Part shown: in pieces, positions 22,645 through 34,521 of the stretch
How the letters are laid out: the number at the start of each line of letters is the position of its first letter
How positions within the stretch are numbered: position 1 is the stretch's first letter
Origin: Chrysopilus asiliformis
Lineage: Eukaryota > Arthropoda > Insecta > Diptera > Rhagionidae
Assembly (NCBI GenBank): GCA_964034945.1
Contig: OZ035961.1
Span: 15,701,243-15,765,242 of the forward strand
DNA: 64,000 nt
Direction of reading: 5' to 3'
Notes under the pieces: generated by a model
The model's database searches: none
Seen by the model: only the letters and a program-made list of their open reading frames with translations
What the model was told of the DNA's origin: nothing
Program-made: the position numbers and the translations under genes

Positions 22645-23755
22645 TTGGGTGAGGGGGCAAGGAGTGGTCCGATTGGATTTGTATGCAACGGTTATGTAAA
22701 ATCATATTTTAAACACTTTTTGTCTTCATACAATAAATTTTCTTCTCATTAGCGTATCACAACGACTTTTCGAGAAAATAAAAAAATATATATTTTCAAT
22801 TTGTATGGGGGGGAAGAAGAAGGAGTAATCCAACTGGATGTTAATGCATAGATAAATTGTGCAAAATAATATCCTGAACACATTTGACCTTTATAAATTT
22901 TTGAATTAAGGGGGGGGGGGGAATCAGGAATGGTCCAATTTTCTTCGTCCAAGAACTTAGCCTTGCCATTTACAAAGAACGCAACTATACGAAATTTCAA
23001 GTCTCTAGCTCAATCCTTTCAAAAGTTATGGTGTTCACCGACGGACAGACGGACGGACAGACGGACGGACAGACGGATGGACAGACGGACGGACAGACGG
23101 ACAGACGGACGGACAGACGGACGGACAGACGGACGGACAGACGGACGGACAGACGGACGGACAGACGGACGGACAGACGGACGGACAGACGGACGGACAG
23201 ACGGACGGACAGACGGACGGACAGACGGACGGACAGACGGACGGACAGACGGACGGACAGACAGACAGACGGACAGACACACGGAGAGACAGACGGACAG
23301 ACAGACGGACGGACAGACGGACGGACAGACGGACGGACAGACGGATGGACAGACGGACGGACAGACGGACGGACAGACGGACGGACAGACGGACAGACGG
23401 ACAGACGGACAGACGGACGGACAGACGGACGGACAGACGGACGGACAGACGGACGGACAGACGGACGGACAGACGGACGGACAGACGGACGGACAGACGG
23501 ACGGACAGACGGACGGACAGACGGACGGACAGACGGACGGACAGACGGACGGACAGACGGACGGACAGACGGACGGACAGACGGACGAACAGACGGACGG
23601 ACGGAAGGACGGACAGACGGATGAACAGACGGACGGACGGAAGGACGGACATGCGGAAATCAAAATCTTTTGTCACGATTGGTCCGTTGCGTTACAAATT
23701 GTATACTAAATCTAATATACTCCTATATGACATATCATATAGATTACAATTATGA
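22645..23755 (-). mobile_element. Fly-type dispersed repeat, copy B, with expanded minisatellite
   Basis: On the minus strand it begins near 23,755 with a TATATGATATGTCATATAGG palindrome, then TTTGTAACGCAACGG. The GTCCGTC tract follows (here 0.6 kb), then GGATTGAGCTAGAGACTTGA and GGCTAAGTTCTTGGACG. The body (22,645-22,930) contains internally repeated GTGGTCC-GATTGGAT, ATGTAAAATCATATT and AACACTT units, so it is itself a degenerate repeat. The layout matches 5,975-6,406 and 53,065-53,460. It has no coding capacity. Confidence 0.65.
23038..23651 (+). repeat. GACGGACGGACA minisatellite, about 50 units
   Basis: A 12-bp unit GACGGACGGACA repeats for about 610 bp. It is interrupted near 23,257-23,300 by GACAGACAGACGGACAGACA and CACGGAGAGA variants, and it ends in GACGGACGGACGGAAGGACG variants. 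Because 12 is a multiple of 3 and the unit contains no stop codon, long open frames appear on both strands (up to 259 codons). They encode only simple repeats such as TDGQ or CPSV and are not genes. Confidence 0.97.
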
Positions 23756-24020
23756 TTTTAGCCATCTTAACGTAATTTTAAAGAAAATCAAGGCAAAAAA
23801 TTATACAAATTCTATAAAGACTTTCCTGCCAAAATTGTACGAAATCGCGGTTGTCGCCCTATATTGCAATCAAAAACCACTAAATGCCGCGGTAAATGTA
23901 CTAAAACCATGCAGCCAGTTGGGCAAATATAAATTCTTAACTATGAGGAAGTGAAAGATAAGAAAAATTGAACACAAGAGGGCAGAGAACACAAGAGGGC
24001 GCTGGCACGGGAGCTCCATA

Positions 24021-24047
24021 AGTGATGACCTAAATTTAGGTCACTGT
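24021..24047. promoter_or_regulatory. Palindrome resembling a nuclear-receptor site (ER6)
   Basis: A perfect 18-bp palindrome TGACCTAAATTTAGGTCA at 24,026-24,043 contains two AGGTCA half-sites facing outward with a 6-bp spacer. Both flanks fit the WAWNTRGGTCA preference of Rev-erb/E75-type receptors. A chance match in AT-rich DNA is possible, and no target gene is visible. Confidence 0.22.
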
Positions 24048-24049
24048 TA

Positions 24050-26304
24050 CTTTGCCCCGCATATAGCGAACACTTGGTTGGGGCGGGCGAGTAGTAGGGA
24101 ACATGGTTTCAAACCTACTTATATATAAATTGTCTTGTTTTCCCTTGCCTGCTATAAAATGCACTTCACGAACTATGCTCCAGGGATCTTATATTGCCGG
24201 CAATCGTGGCTTTCGCACTTCGACTGGAGCCCGTAGGGAGCATTGCGGGTTATAATAAGCATAAGAGCATACATAAAGATTGTACCACCCCCTCGTTGCG
24301 CATTAGCATCAGTCCAGCATAGTTGTAAATATGTTGGGCGATAAATAAGCGTTTGATTATTATTAAATGTCGCACTAACTGACTTATAGGCACCTTGGCG
24401 TTGGCTTTGGCATTGGCTCGCCTTGCACATTTTACCGAAGGCCTGAGAAGAATGCAGAATTTTATTCAATGGCCAATAGAGGGCTATTCTTCTGCCGTCA
24501 TATTTTCACGCAAAGAAAAAGTTCTTGGATAAAGTCCAGCAGTAAAAGGAGTGCTTCTGCTTATGTTTGAACTTATTTATGGTTTTCGTGTTTGTTTTCG
24601 TAGCACTTCAACATTTTTTTTTCTTGAGTGAGTAATAAGAAAGTATTTTATTTAAATATCGGTCTTCGTGTCATTCGATTTATCAGTGACACACCTAGAA
24701 AAAAAAATATCATGCCAGAATCATATTGTCGCCAAACGCAGAACTAACAGCAAAAAAAAATCAATGTTTGAGGAAAAAAAAACAGAAACATTATGGAACG
24801 ACAGTAAAGAAAGGAGGCATTCATTCGGAGAAAGGTCTCCATACCGTCATAAATTTTCTTTGGCATCGCGAAAAAAAAATGTTCTATCTGACTATGCTTG
24901 GAATATATTACTTTAAAGCAGCACATAAGCATATTTACAGCAAATGAGCATATGGAGGGAAATATGCCGCTGAGCTAATTCTATATAGGTGGCCATTTAT
25001 ATACCTTAAGTCACTTCTTAAGGTGTATTCCTTTGCCCGTTCCACGTTTCCATATATGTATATTTATTGATATATAGGTACATTTCGTACGAGCACGTAT
25101 GTCATTTGGACGGTAAACCGAAAGTAGGTTAACCGTTACACGCTGAGGTCTTTTAATTTACAAACTGTAGTGGCTAAGCCAAAATAAAGAAGCGAAATAA
25201 ACTTGAAAAAAAAAGAAGTTAAGGTAATAAGAAGTATAAAATCCATCGGTACAAAAAAAGCAAACGCTATCACCTAACGATGTTGTAAAAAAAATTTGGT
25301 TCTCGAGCGACAGGAGGAGGAGTCGAAGCAGCGGGCGGACGAGTAGAATTAAGAAGTCGCACTTGGATGAGACGACCATCGTCTGGCCAAGACGGAAGAG
25401 ATTCTTATGTCTTACAAAATGTGGTGGGTTAACATTAAATGGGTTTTTGTAATACCTTTACAATTAACGGTACCCCGGGGAACAATACAGTTTAATTCTG
25501 GTTTACCTGTTAATGGCGGACCGTTAAAGCCCCGATCTAAAAATATACCTATGTGAATTTTGTGCGATTTTTTTTTCTTTTGTACTCTTTTGCCCCGATT
25601 TCTCAATCATTTCTTTTCTGGGCATAAAGAACTGTGCGGTAATAATGTAGGTGGGCCTTTAACTTTAAGTATTTTTTAATATTGCTATTTTCTTGCTTTT
25701 TCGCAGACTTTCTTTTAAGTTTTGTTCTTTGTCAATCAAAAAAATGTAACTACAGGCCAGAAAGGTTAGTTAGTTGGTAGATTAATGAATCTTATTTATT
25801 TTGATATAGGGAAGTAGTTGTAGATGGTGGCTTTTTAAAAAAAAAAAGTGAAAAAAATTGAATCCTTAAATTTGACTTCGTCAATTTTTATTATCAAGTT
25901 TCGAACTTTTTCTAGTTCTGAAGGTTGTTCACAAATCGAAACTTTTCCCGTAAATTTAATTTGAAAAAATAACCTATAAAAGCGGGAATCCGGGGTCACA
26001 GGCAAAAAATGGTGCAGTCATCCTGCAGGGCTATTCAGTGCTTTAAGTTCCCCTCTCACTAAACTCTTGTCTCCCTTTTTCCGAACCACTTGAAGACATT
26101 TAATCTGGATTTTTCCAATTGACATACGATTTCTCCAGAAAACTTTCTATTTTTTTGTCCTCTGAGTGAGTATATTTTCAAGACGGCATTCATCGAAATT
26201 TTAGCTCAATCGGTCGGCTAATTTCCGAGCACGAGCTTTTTAACGCGAATTTTGACTAAAGAAAACGGGTTTTATATGGTTTATGATTTGATAGCCTCAT
26301 TAAG
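24050..26304. other. Non-coding stretch, nothing recognised
   Basis: Composition is closer to balanced at 24,000-24,450 and 25,270-25,620. Frames of 60-98 codons occur but overlap on both strands and carry no motif. I see no transposon ends. Confidence 0.35.
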
Positions 26305-26307
26305 ATA

Positions 26308-26452
26308 GCCTCATGCGTCACAAATTTTGGAGGGGAAGGAAAATGTAGTAACTTGACGGAAATATTGAATCCCATACAAAAAATCGTGAAAAAACGCGAC
26401 TAGAGGGAATTCAAAGAGGCGAAAAATCGCGTGACGTTTTTCTGGACCGCCT
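26308..26452. mobile_element. CGTCAC-family element, degraded
   Basis: CCTCATGCGTCACAAATTTT with GGAGGGG at the left and CGCGTGACGTTTTTCTGGAC at the right correspond to the inverted ends of the family. The interior GAAAAATCGCGTGACG is the usual GAAAATTAGCGTGACG-like segment. No coding. Confidence 0.5.
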
Positions 26453-27757
26453 TTGACATGTAATTTTGCGAATGTGGTCCGCAATTATAGAATTTGCCCT
26501 ATGCAATAATAAATCATAGAACAAACGTCTCAAAAAGAATGGACATCAATCTATGTTTCGATAGGGATCATTGCGATATGTCCAAAACCGATAGACAGCT
26601 TACAAAAAAAGCCCCCAAATAAAAAACCAACATAATTTACAGTTACTAAAAGCTTAACGATTTTTCGCGTTTTTCATGCGTGCATGTAATATTTTATTTC
26701 ATTTAATGTTCCGATGCTAAAAGAAAAGGTGGGATTAAAACGGTTCCCAATATTATTTGAAGATTTATTCAATTGACGGTAATTGAATTGATGATAGACA
26801 AAAGTTTTTCCTTAGGGGCAGCATTGATTTTAATTGTTATGTATGATAGATCGATGAAATTATGTTGCAAATGATACGCGAATTTCAATTTATTGTATGG
26901 GCAAAAAAAGTCAGACATAATGACGAAAACCTGAAGCATATTCTTATACTCAAAAAAAAATATTGCGGTACATGAAAGCCAATTAAAAAAAATAAAAGAT
27001 GTCTTACAATTTTGAGTTTTCTTTTGTGGAAAGCAAAGAAAGCAATGATTAATGATTAAAGAAAGTTTAGAAGCGATTTGCCTTCAAGCTTATTGCATTA
27101 AGAATATCTCGAATCACGAAATTTTTTGATCTTGGAGATTTGTTTTAAAACGGGACTTTTGATAAGCTTAACCAGTCTGAAAGTAGAATTAAAATTAAAT
27201 GGACGATTAATTAATTTTTCACCAAAAAAAAAAGAACATGGGTTAAGAGTTTTTTTTTATTTTTTTTATATGCAGGTACTTTTTATGAGCTTTGATTTAG
27301 TATCACTTATTTGTTAGTTCGTTTGTTTGTTTCTAAGGGTCAAACTTTATAATCTTATTTTGACCCACTTCATTTCATCAAATTGACTTGACCTGTTGCA
27401 CACATACGTTGCTACGATAATAATGCAATATGAAAACACAAAATGGTGGCCTGCTGACGCCATTTTGTCCAAATCGAGCTAACAAGTATCGCTCGTGTGG
27501 GGCCAGGAAAGAACTTTGGAAAATAACTTGGGAAAAAACAAAATGACGACTAAAATGGATAAAATAGAAATAAAGGCTTTTTTAAAAAAAAAGAAGAAAA
27601 AAAAAACAAACTTTAAAAGTGTACTAAATATGTTTTCTTACGTAATGGTTTGGCTTAAAAAACAAAGCAAGACAAAAGTTAATACTCTCAATGCTTTTAC
27701 TTTTGAAGGCAAATCCCTACGTAAAATTATTTTTTTTAGTAAATGTTAAAACTTTAT
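26453..27757. other. Non-coding stretch, nothing recognised
   Basis: AT-rich, with long A runs near 27,230 and 27,590. No supported gene or repeat. Confidence 0.4.
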
Positions 27758-27985
27758 TTTATTTTCCTCTGCAATAGAGAGAAGGTATTGTATTCATGAC
27801 GAAGACCGACTCGAGAACAGGGGCAGAAAGAAACTTGCTGATCAGCACGAAATCCATTTCAGGCAAAATTACGAGAATCTCTGTGAATCTGTCTGGCGGT
27901 GTGTCCATTTTACGTATTTTAAATAACTCGCGAACGCGTTGAGATAGCCACTTGAATTTTTTTGCAAATAAGTTTTACGAAAATT
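27758..27985 (+). repeat. Dispersed repeat, copy 1
   Basis: Matches 59,620-59,850 in the same orientation. The shared path is TTTCCTC, AATAGAGAGAAGGTATTGTA, TTCATGAC-GA-ACCGACTC, CAGCACGAAATCCATTTCAG and TCTGTCTGGCGGTGTGTCC. It continues with AAATAACTCGCGAACGCGTT and AATAAGTTTTACG. It has a short GTCTGTC run but none of the fly-type repeat's other landmarks, so I treat it as a separate family of unknown type. Confidence 0.6.
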
Positions 27986-27989
27986 GTAG

Positions 27990-30410
27990 AAACAACACAA
28001 TTCGAAAAACGAAAAACAATACAATTACAAAAACAAAAAATTCTGTGATATTTTATTAATTCCATAAATTTATTTATCGAAAAATCAATAACAAAAAAGT
28101 TTCTGGCTTAAATCTTTTGTTCTAGTACATTTTTTAAATCACCAACAACCCAATCCGACTTTCTTCATTTAAAATAGTAAACATCACCACCAAAATTATG
28201 TCCAAATAATTATGCTCTTATAATTTTCTAAATTGTAGTTTATCATTGTTTGTTATAGCACCACGGAAGAAAATTCTCTGCTCTATCGCTTGTTGTTCGA
28301 GCATAAAAATACGTTTCAGGAAATTTCACATCAATTCTCACACAAAGGCATCAATCAAGACTTTTAAATCGCAGCATTTTTTTATTCATTGGAATTGGTT
28401 AGTCGATTAACTACCTACGTACCTGGCTATAATTTCATAGCTGTTATTAAGGAGAAAGTTTTCGGGAAATTAGTCATTTTAATCACTATTATAGACACTG
28501 ATTGCATGCGAATAAAAATTCTTGTAAGCGCCAATATTCAGTAAATTACCATTGATATTTTACGTGCTTGCACTTCTTTTTACCAGATGTCCATCATTTT
28601 ATATATTCATCATTCATGATAGACACTGATCGGGAAATTACGTATGTATATTGAAAATAGTATCGATAATAATTTCCTTGTTTGTAGTAAAATATTCTGA
28701 TCTTATCATGATGTAACTATAAAATTAAATTATTTCATTTGAAGTGGTATTTTTTAAATTTTGAATAAAAAATAAATAAATAAAACACAAATCAATTTTT
28801 TTTTAAAACGACTGCAAAATTACCAAACCAGAAACCCTAAAATTTAAAAAAAATCACCATAATGAAGTTTTTTTATCCAGATTATGAGTTCTAAAAAAAA
28901 ATTAATTCCGCAATATTTGAAACACATTTCAGTAGATGGTGTTCTACGACACTTTCCCATGATTGATAGTTTGACGAAGAAGTTAGGGTAAATGCTCACT
29001 CCTTGAAAGTAAATCAATTTAATCTGAGATAAAATTTGGGGTGTTATATCCGTATTGGAGACTAAATTATTGATTGTATAATAACCCTAAAAATAAAAAT
29101 AATTAACACTTGTTGAACTATTAAAAAATGTTTTTTTTTCTATAATGTGATAAGATATTACCTGCAAAATCGGACAACGTCTGGGTAAGTTATTGTTCAC
29201 TTCACTTTTCAAAATTAAATTGAAAAGTAATTTATTCAAAAAAGCGTTTTCATCGTACATATCACAATAATTTTTGGTTGTATTAAAAAGTCGTATGTTG
29301 GCATTTTTGCGTCCCGAACTACTCAATGAATATGTCAAATTCATATTAGGCATAGGCTTCTTTATGTCATAAACAATATTCCAACAAAGATAGTTTGGAT
29401 GATGGCATTGCTCAATTTTATAAAATAAGTATCCTTTATCGAACCAATGTTTTATTTTTTCGGCATTACAGCAAAAATAAGACTGGAATTATACAATAGT
29501 TTAGACAAACAAAAATTGTTTTAAGAGAATATGGTTAAAAAAAATTATCTTTATTAATTACTTCAAAAATCAAATATTTGAATTTTTGCAAAACACTTAT
29601 GATGACAAGAGATTGGTTCCGTTTAATTGATGTCTAAAGATATTACCTGAATAGGTGGTAATATTGAAAAAAATGTTATAAATGTCACCAAAGTCCTCAT
29701 GGTAAGAAGTAAAAATGTCAAAACACCTTTACGAATTTTATATCACTGACAAAACAAACTAAAAGCGTTTAAATATGTTTTTTTTTTTTGGGAAATTATA
29801 GATAAATCTGGAAAAAAATTTTAATATGTCATTTCAATAGACCGTGTCAAAAACAAAAAACATATTATGTTAAAAGTATTAATTTAGTTTCTTTCGTGGA
29901 CCACCCGGTTATGAAATATCACTTGTTCATTTTTTGAAATTTTAATAATTTTTTATTTCAATAATTTCTTAACAGGTAAATTTTCAGGAAAATATTTTTT
30001 TGATTGTTCCAAAAATCGATCACCCTAAAGCATATTTTCAAAAGTATTCCACATGTAATTATGCAAACCATTTTTTTTTTCAACTTTTTTTTAATTATTT
30101 TATGGTTACTGCTACTTTTCGAGAACTAATTTTGTAAATAAGAAAAAAATATCTAAAACCTACCTATGCGGCTATTTATCGATTATGCGACGATCGTAAA
30201 ACATGGGTTGCAAAACATATCAGGGTAGGAATTGGTTGCTGCAACGTCACAGGAACTTCGCTCCAACAATAGTGCAATCGATTTTGCAAAGTTTTTTTGG
30301 GATCATGACTGTTGTGCAACTTTTACCGCAGAAGCTCTTTTGTAAAGCAGGTTATGAAGTAAGAAACTCTTTAATTCCTGTTTTTTTTTTGACTATTTAT
30401 ACAACTTTCC
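27990..30410. other. AT-rich stretch, nothing recognised
   Basis: Strongly AT-rich. No frame above 88 codons, no motif, no inverted ends. Confidence 0.4.
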
Positions 30411-30412
30411 AA

Positions 30413-30625
30413 CTGGTCACAAAGTAACCGATTTGCAACCTTTTTCGCAACCGGGTACAAAGTAAGCAATTTTTAACTAGTAACGATGCGTAATCGGTCA
30501 CAAAACTAAGAGATTTGCAATAGCTTTTTTGCAACCGGCTACAATGTAATTAATTTGTAACGATTTCTTCGCGACCGATTACGAGGCAACTTCATTTACA
30601 GCGGCTAGTTTGCGACCTGACTCAC
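30413..30625 (+). repeat. Degenerate ~41-bp tandem array
   Basis: Units begin at 30,413, 30,451, 30,494, 30,535 and 30,574 with versions of CCGGTTACAAAGTAA, then ATTTGCAAC, then TTTTTTCGCAA. Steps are 38, 43, 41 and 39 bp. A diverged unit may extend upstream (GCAGGTTATGAAGTAAG, about 30,348) and downstream (30,616). Divergence between units is high, so the array is old. Confidence 0.55.
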
Positions 30626-30629
30626 ACTG

Positions 30630-30687
30630 TTTGCGATTCAGCCATTTGCGATTCAACCATTTGCGATTCAGCCATTTGCGATTTAGG
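30630..30687 (+). repeat. 15-bp tandem repeat, four units
   Basis: TTTGCGATTCAGCCA starts at 30,630 and repeats at 30,645, 30,660 and 30,675 (last unit partial). The TTTGCGA core is shared with the preceding 41-bp array, so the short repeat probably grew from it. Confidence 0.75.
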
Positions 30688-30709
30688 TTATATGGTGAGT
30701 CTGGGTATC

Positions 30710-30765
30710 ACAAAGAATCAAGATTATCGCAAAAAAGTTATTTTGCGATATTCTTGATTCTTTGT
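30710..30765. repeat. 25-bp hairpin with 6-nt loop
   Basis: Arms 30,710-30,734 (starting ACAAAGAATCAAGATTATCG) and 30,741-30,765 pair with a single mismatch around AAGTTA. The stem size and loop resemble a small-RNA precursor, but a foldback repeat is the simpler reading. Confidence 0.6.
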
Positions 30766-30769
30766 ATTG

Positions 30770-32700
30770 AAACAGTCATCTCGGTTCACAAAAATACACT
30801 CGGTTTTTAAATTTATTCAATGAAAACATATAACTTAAGACCAATAATACACCGAAAATAAAAACAACGTATAAAATCCAGCCGTCCAAAAAAATCGAAC
30901 TATCATACAACAGTAATAGCGAATATTTCCACTGCCCATTCGCCAACATTGCCTGTTTTAATTTATCCCATTAACCTTTTATGCAATTCCAAAGATTTCA
31001 ACATTTCAAAACAATGTTTTCAATCCGAAACTAAACCGGAATTTGGAGCGCAGGGACCGGATCCCGCAAGTGTGAATTTTCCATTGTACACGAAGCTTCC
31101 ATTTAATTTATTGTAAATACGAAATTTTGTGTTTTTTGCGAATCCGCTTAGGGTCACGCATTTCTAATAATTCGAGTACACAATTTTAAAGGTTCGAAGC
31201 ACTTTTGAAAAGTAGTTGTGTTTTTTCGACGTTTTGTTCAATACATATTTGAGAAGATACTATTACGAATGGAATAATGAAATATACCTGGATTATTATG
31301 TTGGGGAAAATTATATAAAATAAGTTTCTATATGGACTTTGCCACAGATTAACATTTTTGCCGCCAGCCGAATTTAGAGATCAACGAACAAACCAAAAAA
31401 CAATGTTTCTCATCATAAAAAAACCCAGTCCAGAACAAAATGTGCAGTTTGAAGTTTGGTAAAAAGAACGACCCCTGAAGAGGTTAACAATAGCGATCTT
31501 GGAAAACCATTCTAACTTCAGATGCACAACTTGTTTCTATGTTGCTCGATCGCATTAGCGTAGCATACAAAGTAATGCATATCCAATTCATTCCAACATC
31601 GTTGTAATATGTTTTTAATGAGATACACGAGCCATTGTGATAAGGATAATGTTCAGCTATTAATTTGTCGGTGATTTAGGGTAGTGGCGATTTAATGATC
31701 CTCTTGGACAAATTGATCACCACATATCTTGAATCGCTGCGGCGATAGTCATTTTATTAGGCGACTTAAGCGAATGTCACGCATTTTAAGTCGCAAAATA
31801 GAAAAATTTAACTTGGAGTTTTCAGTGGAGTAAACCGATCTCATATACATGAGGCAATTATGTTGAGTTTGGGGAGTTTAAGTCGAGCTTGGAATGATCA
31901 ATGGAAATGAGCTTGGAATCGGAATGAGGAAAGCCGGCGTTTTAATCTTAAAAAATCGCACCTGGCGAAGAGTAAATGTGATATTTTCACTTGATGGAGA
32001 AGAGAATTAAAATTTCATATGTTGGTTGATTTCTCATAAATGGTATTTTAATGGTGGTGTACCCGGAGAGTTGCTCATCAATTCCATATTTAGCATTCAT
32101 CTCACTTAGCGTATGTCTCTGTTTGTGTGGCAGCATTCGGGATCCACATAATTTTTTATTTTATTTTAGTTATTCGACGATATGCGAGAACTTGAGGCGT
32201 TCATTTCTTTGGCTTTGGACGATCAACGATCGCGGTGATCGCGCGCGCTCAACATAATTTGCATTTATATTTGTATTTGTGGATTGTATTTAACTGAGTT
32301 CATTCAACCTCGCCCCAGTGAACTTAGAAGTTCTTTTCCTTCTTATTTTTAGCTTTGGCCTTTTTCGTGTCTCGCGCAAGCTTCTTGGCGCTTCGAAGCC
32401 TTGCTTACATTGGAGTTATGTCAATAAAACTTGTGTACATACATACATCGTCATCATAAAAATTATTGTACTATGCTGACATACATGGTCGTCGTTGATA
32501 GCAACCGATTGAAACATAAGCGAAACAAAACGACAAAATAAATTAATCAATAGATATTATCAATTAGATGCGAATATTTCAATTTACTCAAATTAAAATA
32601 TTTTTGATTGATGATTTTTATCTAATATTCGTTTTGAATTTGGAACAAAATTTTGGAAAAAAAATTAGGATGCCTTTGAAAAATTAAAAAAATTATTTTT
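30770..32700. other. Non-coding stretch with a lysine-rich mini-frame
   Basis: Mostly non-coding, with balanced composition at 31,640-32,440. On the minus strand, 32,404-32,324 is a 26-codon lysine-rich frame (SAKKLARDTKKAKAKNKKEK core) ending in TAA. It resembles the basic tail of a ribosomal or nucleolar protein, but it is preceded by a stop and no acceptor-exon structure is clear, so I do not call a gene. Confidence 0.3.
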
Positions 32701-32705
32701 ATCAA

Positions 32706-33045
32706 TCATACTAATATCTAAAAATGAGTTGGTGTCTGCCTGTCTGTCTGTCTGTCTGTCTGCCTGTCTGTTCCTCTTTCACGAAAAAACGGCTGAACCG
32801 ATTGACTTAAAATTTGGGATGAGTGTCTGTGGTAGTTCTGGTTCCAACATAGGCATACGGAAAAGTAGCACGAGGGGTGGGGGAGTAAGGGGAGGGGTAA
32901 AGTGATTTCGAAACTTAGTTTTTGAGCTATGTTCTCTTTCGCGGGGATACTACCGAGCCGATTGGCCTAAAGTTTAGCTCCAACATAGACCATCAAAAAA
33001 AAATTTGAAAAAACTTAACCCGGCAACGACGGGTATGCAAGCTAG
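32706..33045 (+). mobile_element. Complete non-autonomous Helitron-like element (340 bp)
   Basis: The 5' end is TCATACTAATATCTAAAAAT, preceded by A. It is followed by a CTGT-rich tract (32,735-32,770) and the modules CTGAACCGATTGACTT and CCAACATAGGCATACGGAAA. The 3' end is the hairpin CCCGGCAACGACGGG (33,019-33,033), an 8-nt gap, and CTAG (33,042-33,045), followed by T. TC start, hairpin plus CTAG end and insertion between A and T are the Helitron hallmarks. No Rep/helicase is encoded, so it depends on a relative for movement by rolling-circle transposition. Confidence 0.8.
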
Positions 33046-33257
33046 TATTTAATAATATTGGTATTCACAATATTGAGACCACAATTGAACTTATGTTGAA
33101 ATTTCAATTAATATTTTAACATCTTTTCCAACCGAACTTTGATGAACGGAAAAATAATAAAAAAAACTCCAAGTTATCGGCACGCGACCGGAAATTCTGG
33201 TGAAATACATTACGGCTGGGCAACACCGAAAACTGTCGAGGAATGAAAAGAAGAATA

Positions 33258-33287
33258 ACACATGGATCAATAAGTCCCGAGACTAAC
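33258..33287 (+). repeat. Left terminal inverted repeat of the mariner
   Basis: Thirty bases starting ACACATGGATCAATAAGTCC and ending GACTAAC, an exact reverse complement of 34,522-34,551. Confidence 0.95.
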
Positions 33288-33321
33288 AATGAAAACAACA
33301 TTTTTTTTGCTAAATTTTTTT

Positions 33322-34371
33322 TTATTCATCAATATAATCACCTTTTAGGGTGATACAATCGTTCCAACGCTTTTCCAATTTTTCAATACCATGTTTATAA
33401 AAAAAATTATCTTTCGCTTCAAAATAAGCTTCAGTTTCAGCGATGACCTCCTCATTTGAGCCAAATCTTTTTCCCTGGGGCATTTTTTTAAGATCAGCAA
33501 AGAGCCAGTAGTCACTGGGGGCTAAATCTGGCGAGTATGGGGGGTGGGGAAGCAGATGAAAGCCCAATTCGTTCAATTTTGCCATTGTTTTCATCGACTT
33601 GTGGCAGGGTGCATTGTCTTGGTGAAAAAGGATTTTTTTTCTCTGCATGTGCGGTCGTTTTTTTGCGATTTCCTCCTTCAAACGCACCAGCAAGTCAATA
33701 TAATAATCACTGTTGATCGATTTACCTTTTTCGAGGTAGTCAATGAAAATCACGCCATGCGTATCCCAAAAAACTGACGCCATGACTTTGCCAGCTGACT
33801 GCTGCGTTTTCGGACGCTTCGGACGGCTTTCGCCAGCTGTGCGCCACTCAGATGACTGCCGCTTCGACTCTGGAGTGTAGTGATGTATCCATGTTTCGTC
33901 CATGGACACGTAACGACGCAAGAAATCTTTTTTATTGCGAGTAAATAGCGATAAACAGCTTTCTGAATCATCGACTCGTTGCTGTTTTTGTTCCATCGAA
34001 AGCAATCGCGGCACCCACTTGGAAAAAACCTTTTTCATGCTCAATTTTTCATGAAGGATAGTAAATGCACTTCCATATGATATCTGTGTTATCTCAGCAA
34101 TCTCACGGAGCTTCACTTTACGATCTTTCATTATAATTTTTGTCACTTCACTCACATTTTCCGGTGTAACGGCTTCCACAGGTCTACCCGAGCGTTCCGC
34201 GTCATTTGTGTCGGTACGACCACGTTTAAACTCGGCAAACCACCGACAAATCGTTGCTTTTGATGGACAAGAGTCCGGGTAACATTTTTCAATCCATTGT
34301 TTCGCTTGCACGGTGTTTTTACCCATTAAAAAACAATGTTTTATCAGAACACGAAACTCGGTTTTTTCCAT
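33322..34371 (-). CDS. mariner transposase (349 aa, intact)
   Basis: Cut-and-paste transposase that would act in the nucleus on the flanking 30-bp inverted repeats. Residues 1 to about 110 form the paired helix-turn-helix DNA-binding region (SKATICRWFAEFKRG at 37-51; KLREIAEITQISYGSAFTIL at 87-106). The linker carries WVPRLL (119-124), the counterpart of the mariner WVPHEL motif. The catalytic triad is D158 (SMDETWIHHYTPE), D252 (LFHQDNAPCHKS) and D287 (YSPDLAPSDYWLF). With 34 residues between the last two, this is the DD34D signature. Length is typical for the family (about 345-350) and I see no stop or frameshift. The start MEKTEFRVLIKHCF is the usual mariner N-terminus. Activity is inferred from integrity only. 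Confidence 0.96.
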   Translation of the reverse strand: MEKTEFRVLIKHCFLMGKNTVQAKQWIEKCYPDSCPSKATICRWFAEFKRGRTDTNDAERSGRPVEAVTPENVSEVTKIIMKDRKVKLREIAEITQISYGSAFTILHEKLSMKKVFSKWVPRLLSMEQKQQRVDDSESCLSLFTRNKKDFLRRYVSMDETWIHHYTPESKRQSSEWRTAGESRPKRPKTQQSAGKVMASVFWDTHGVIFIDYLEKGKSINSDYYIDLLVRLKEEIAKKRPHMQRKKILFHQDNAPCHKSMKTMAKLNELGFHLLPHPPYSPDLAPSDYWLFADLKKMPQGKRFGSNEEVIAETEAYFEAKDNFFYKHGIEKLEKRWNDCITLKGDYIDE

Positions 34372-34521
34372 TTTTTAAACAAACTACAAAACGACTTTAC
34401 TCCAACCTCGATAACTCAGCTGTTTCTGGTCCGATCGACTTAAAATTTTGACACGTTTCAAGCAAAGGTTAGTACTCTAGAAAGACGTGGTTACTGGTTT
34501 ACTACGAGCGTCATCTCTGGG

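Noticed and set aside
22930..23709. Open frames of 136-259 codons on both strands over the minisatellite
   Set aside because: They exist because a 12-bp unit without stop codons stays open in several frames. The products are simple repeats with no start context or domain.
31170..31215. GGTTCGAAGC as a tRNA B box
   Set aside because: No A box or cloverleaf can be drawn upstream.
32324..32404. Lysine-rich 26-codon frame as a ribosomal-protein tail
   Set aside because: Preceded by an in-frame stop, no clear splice acceptor, and I cannot match it to a specific protein.
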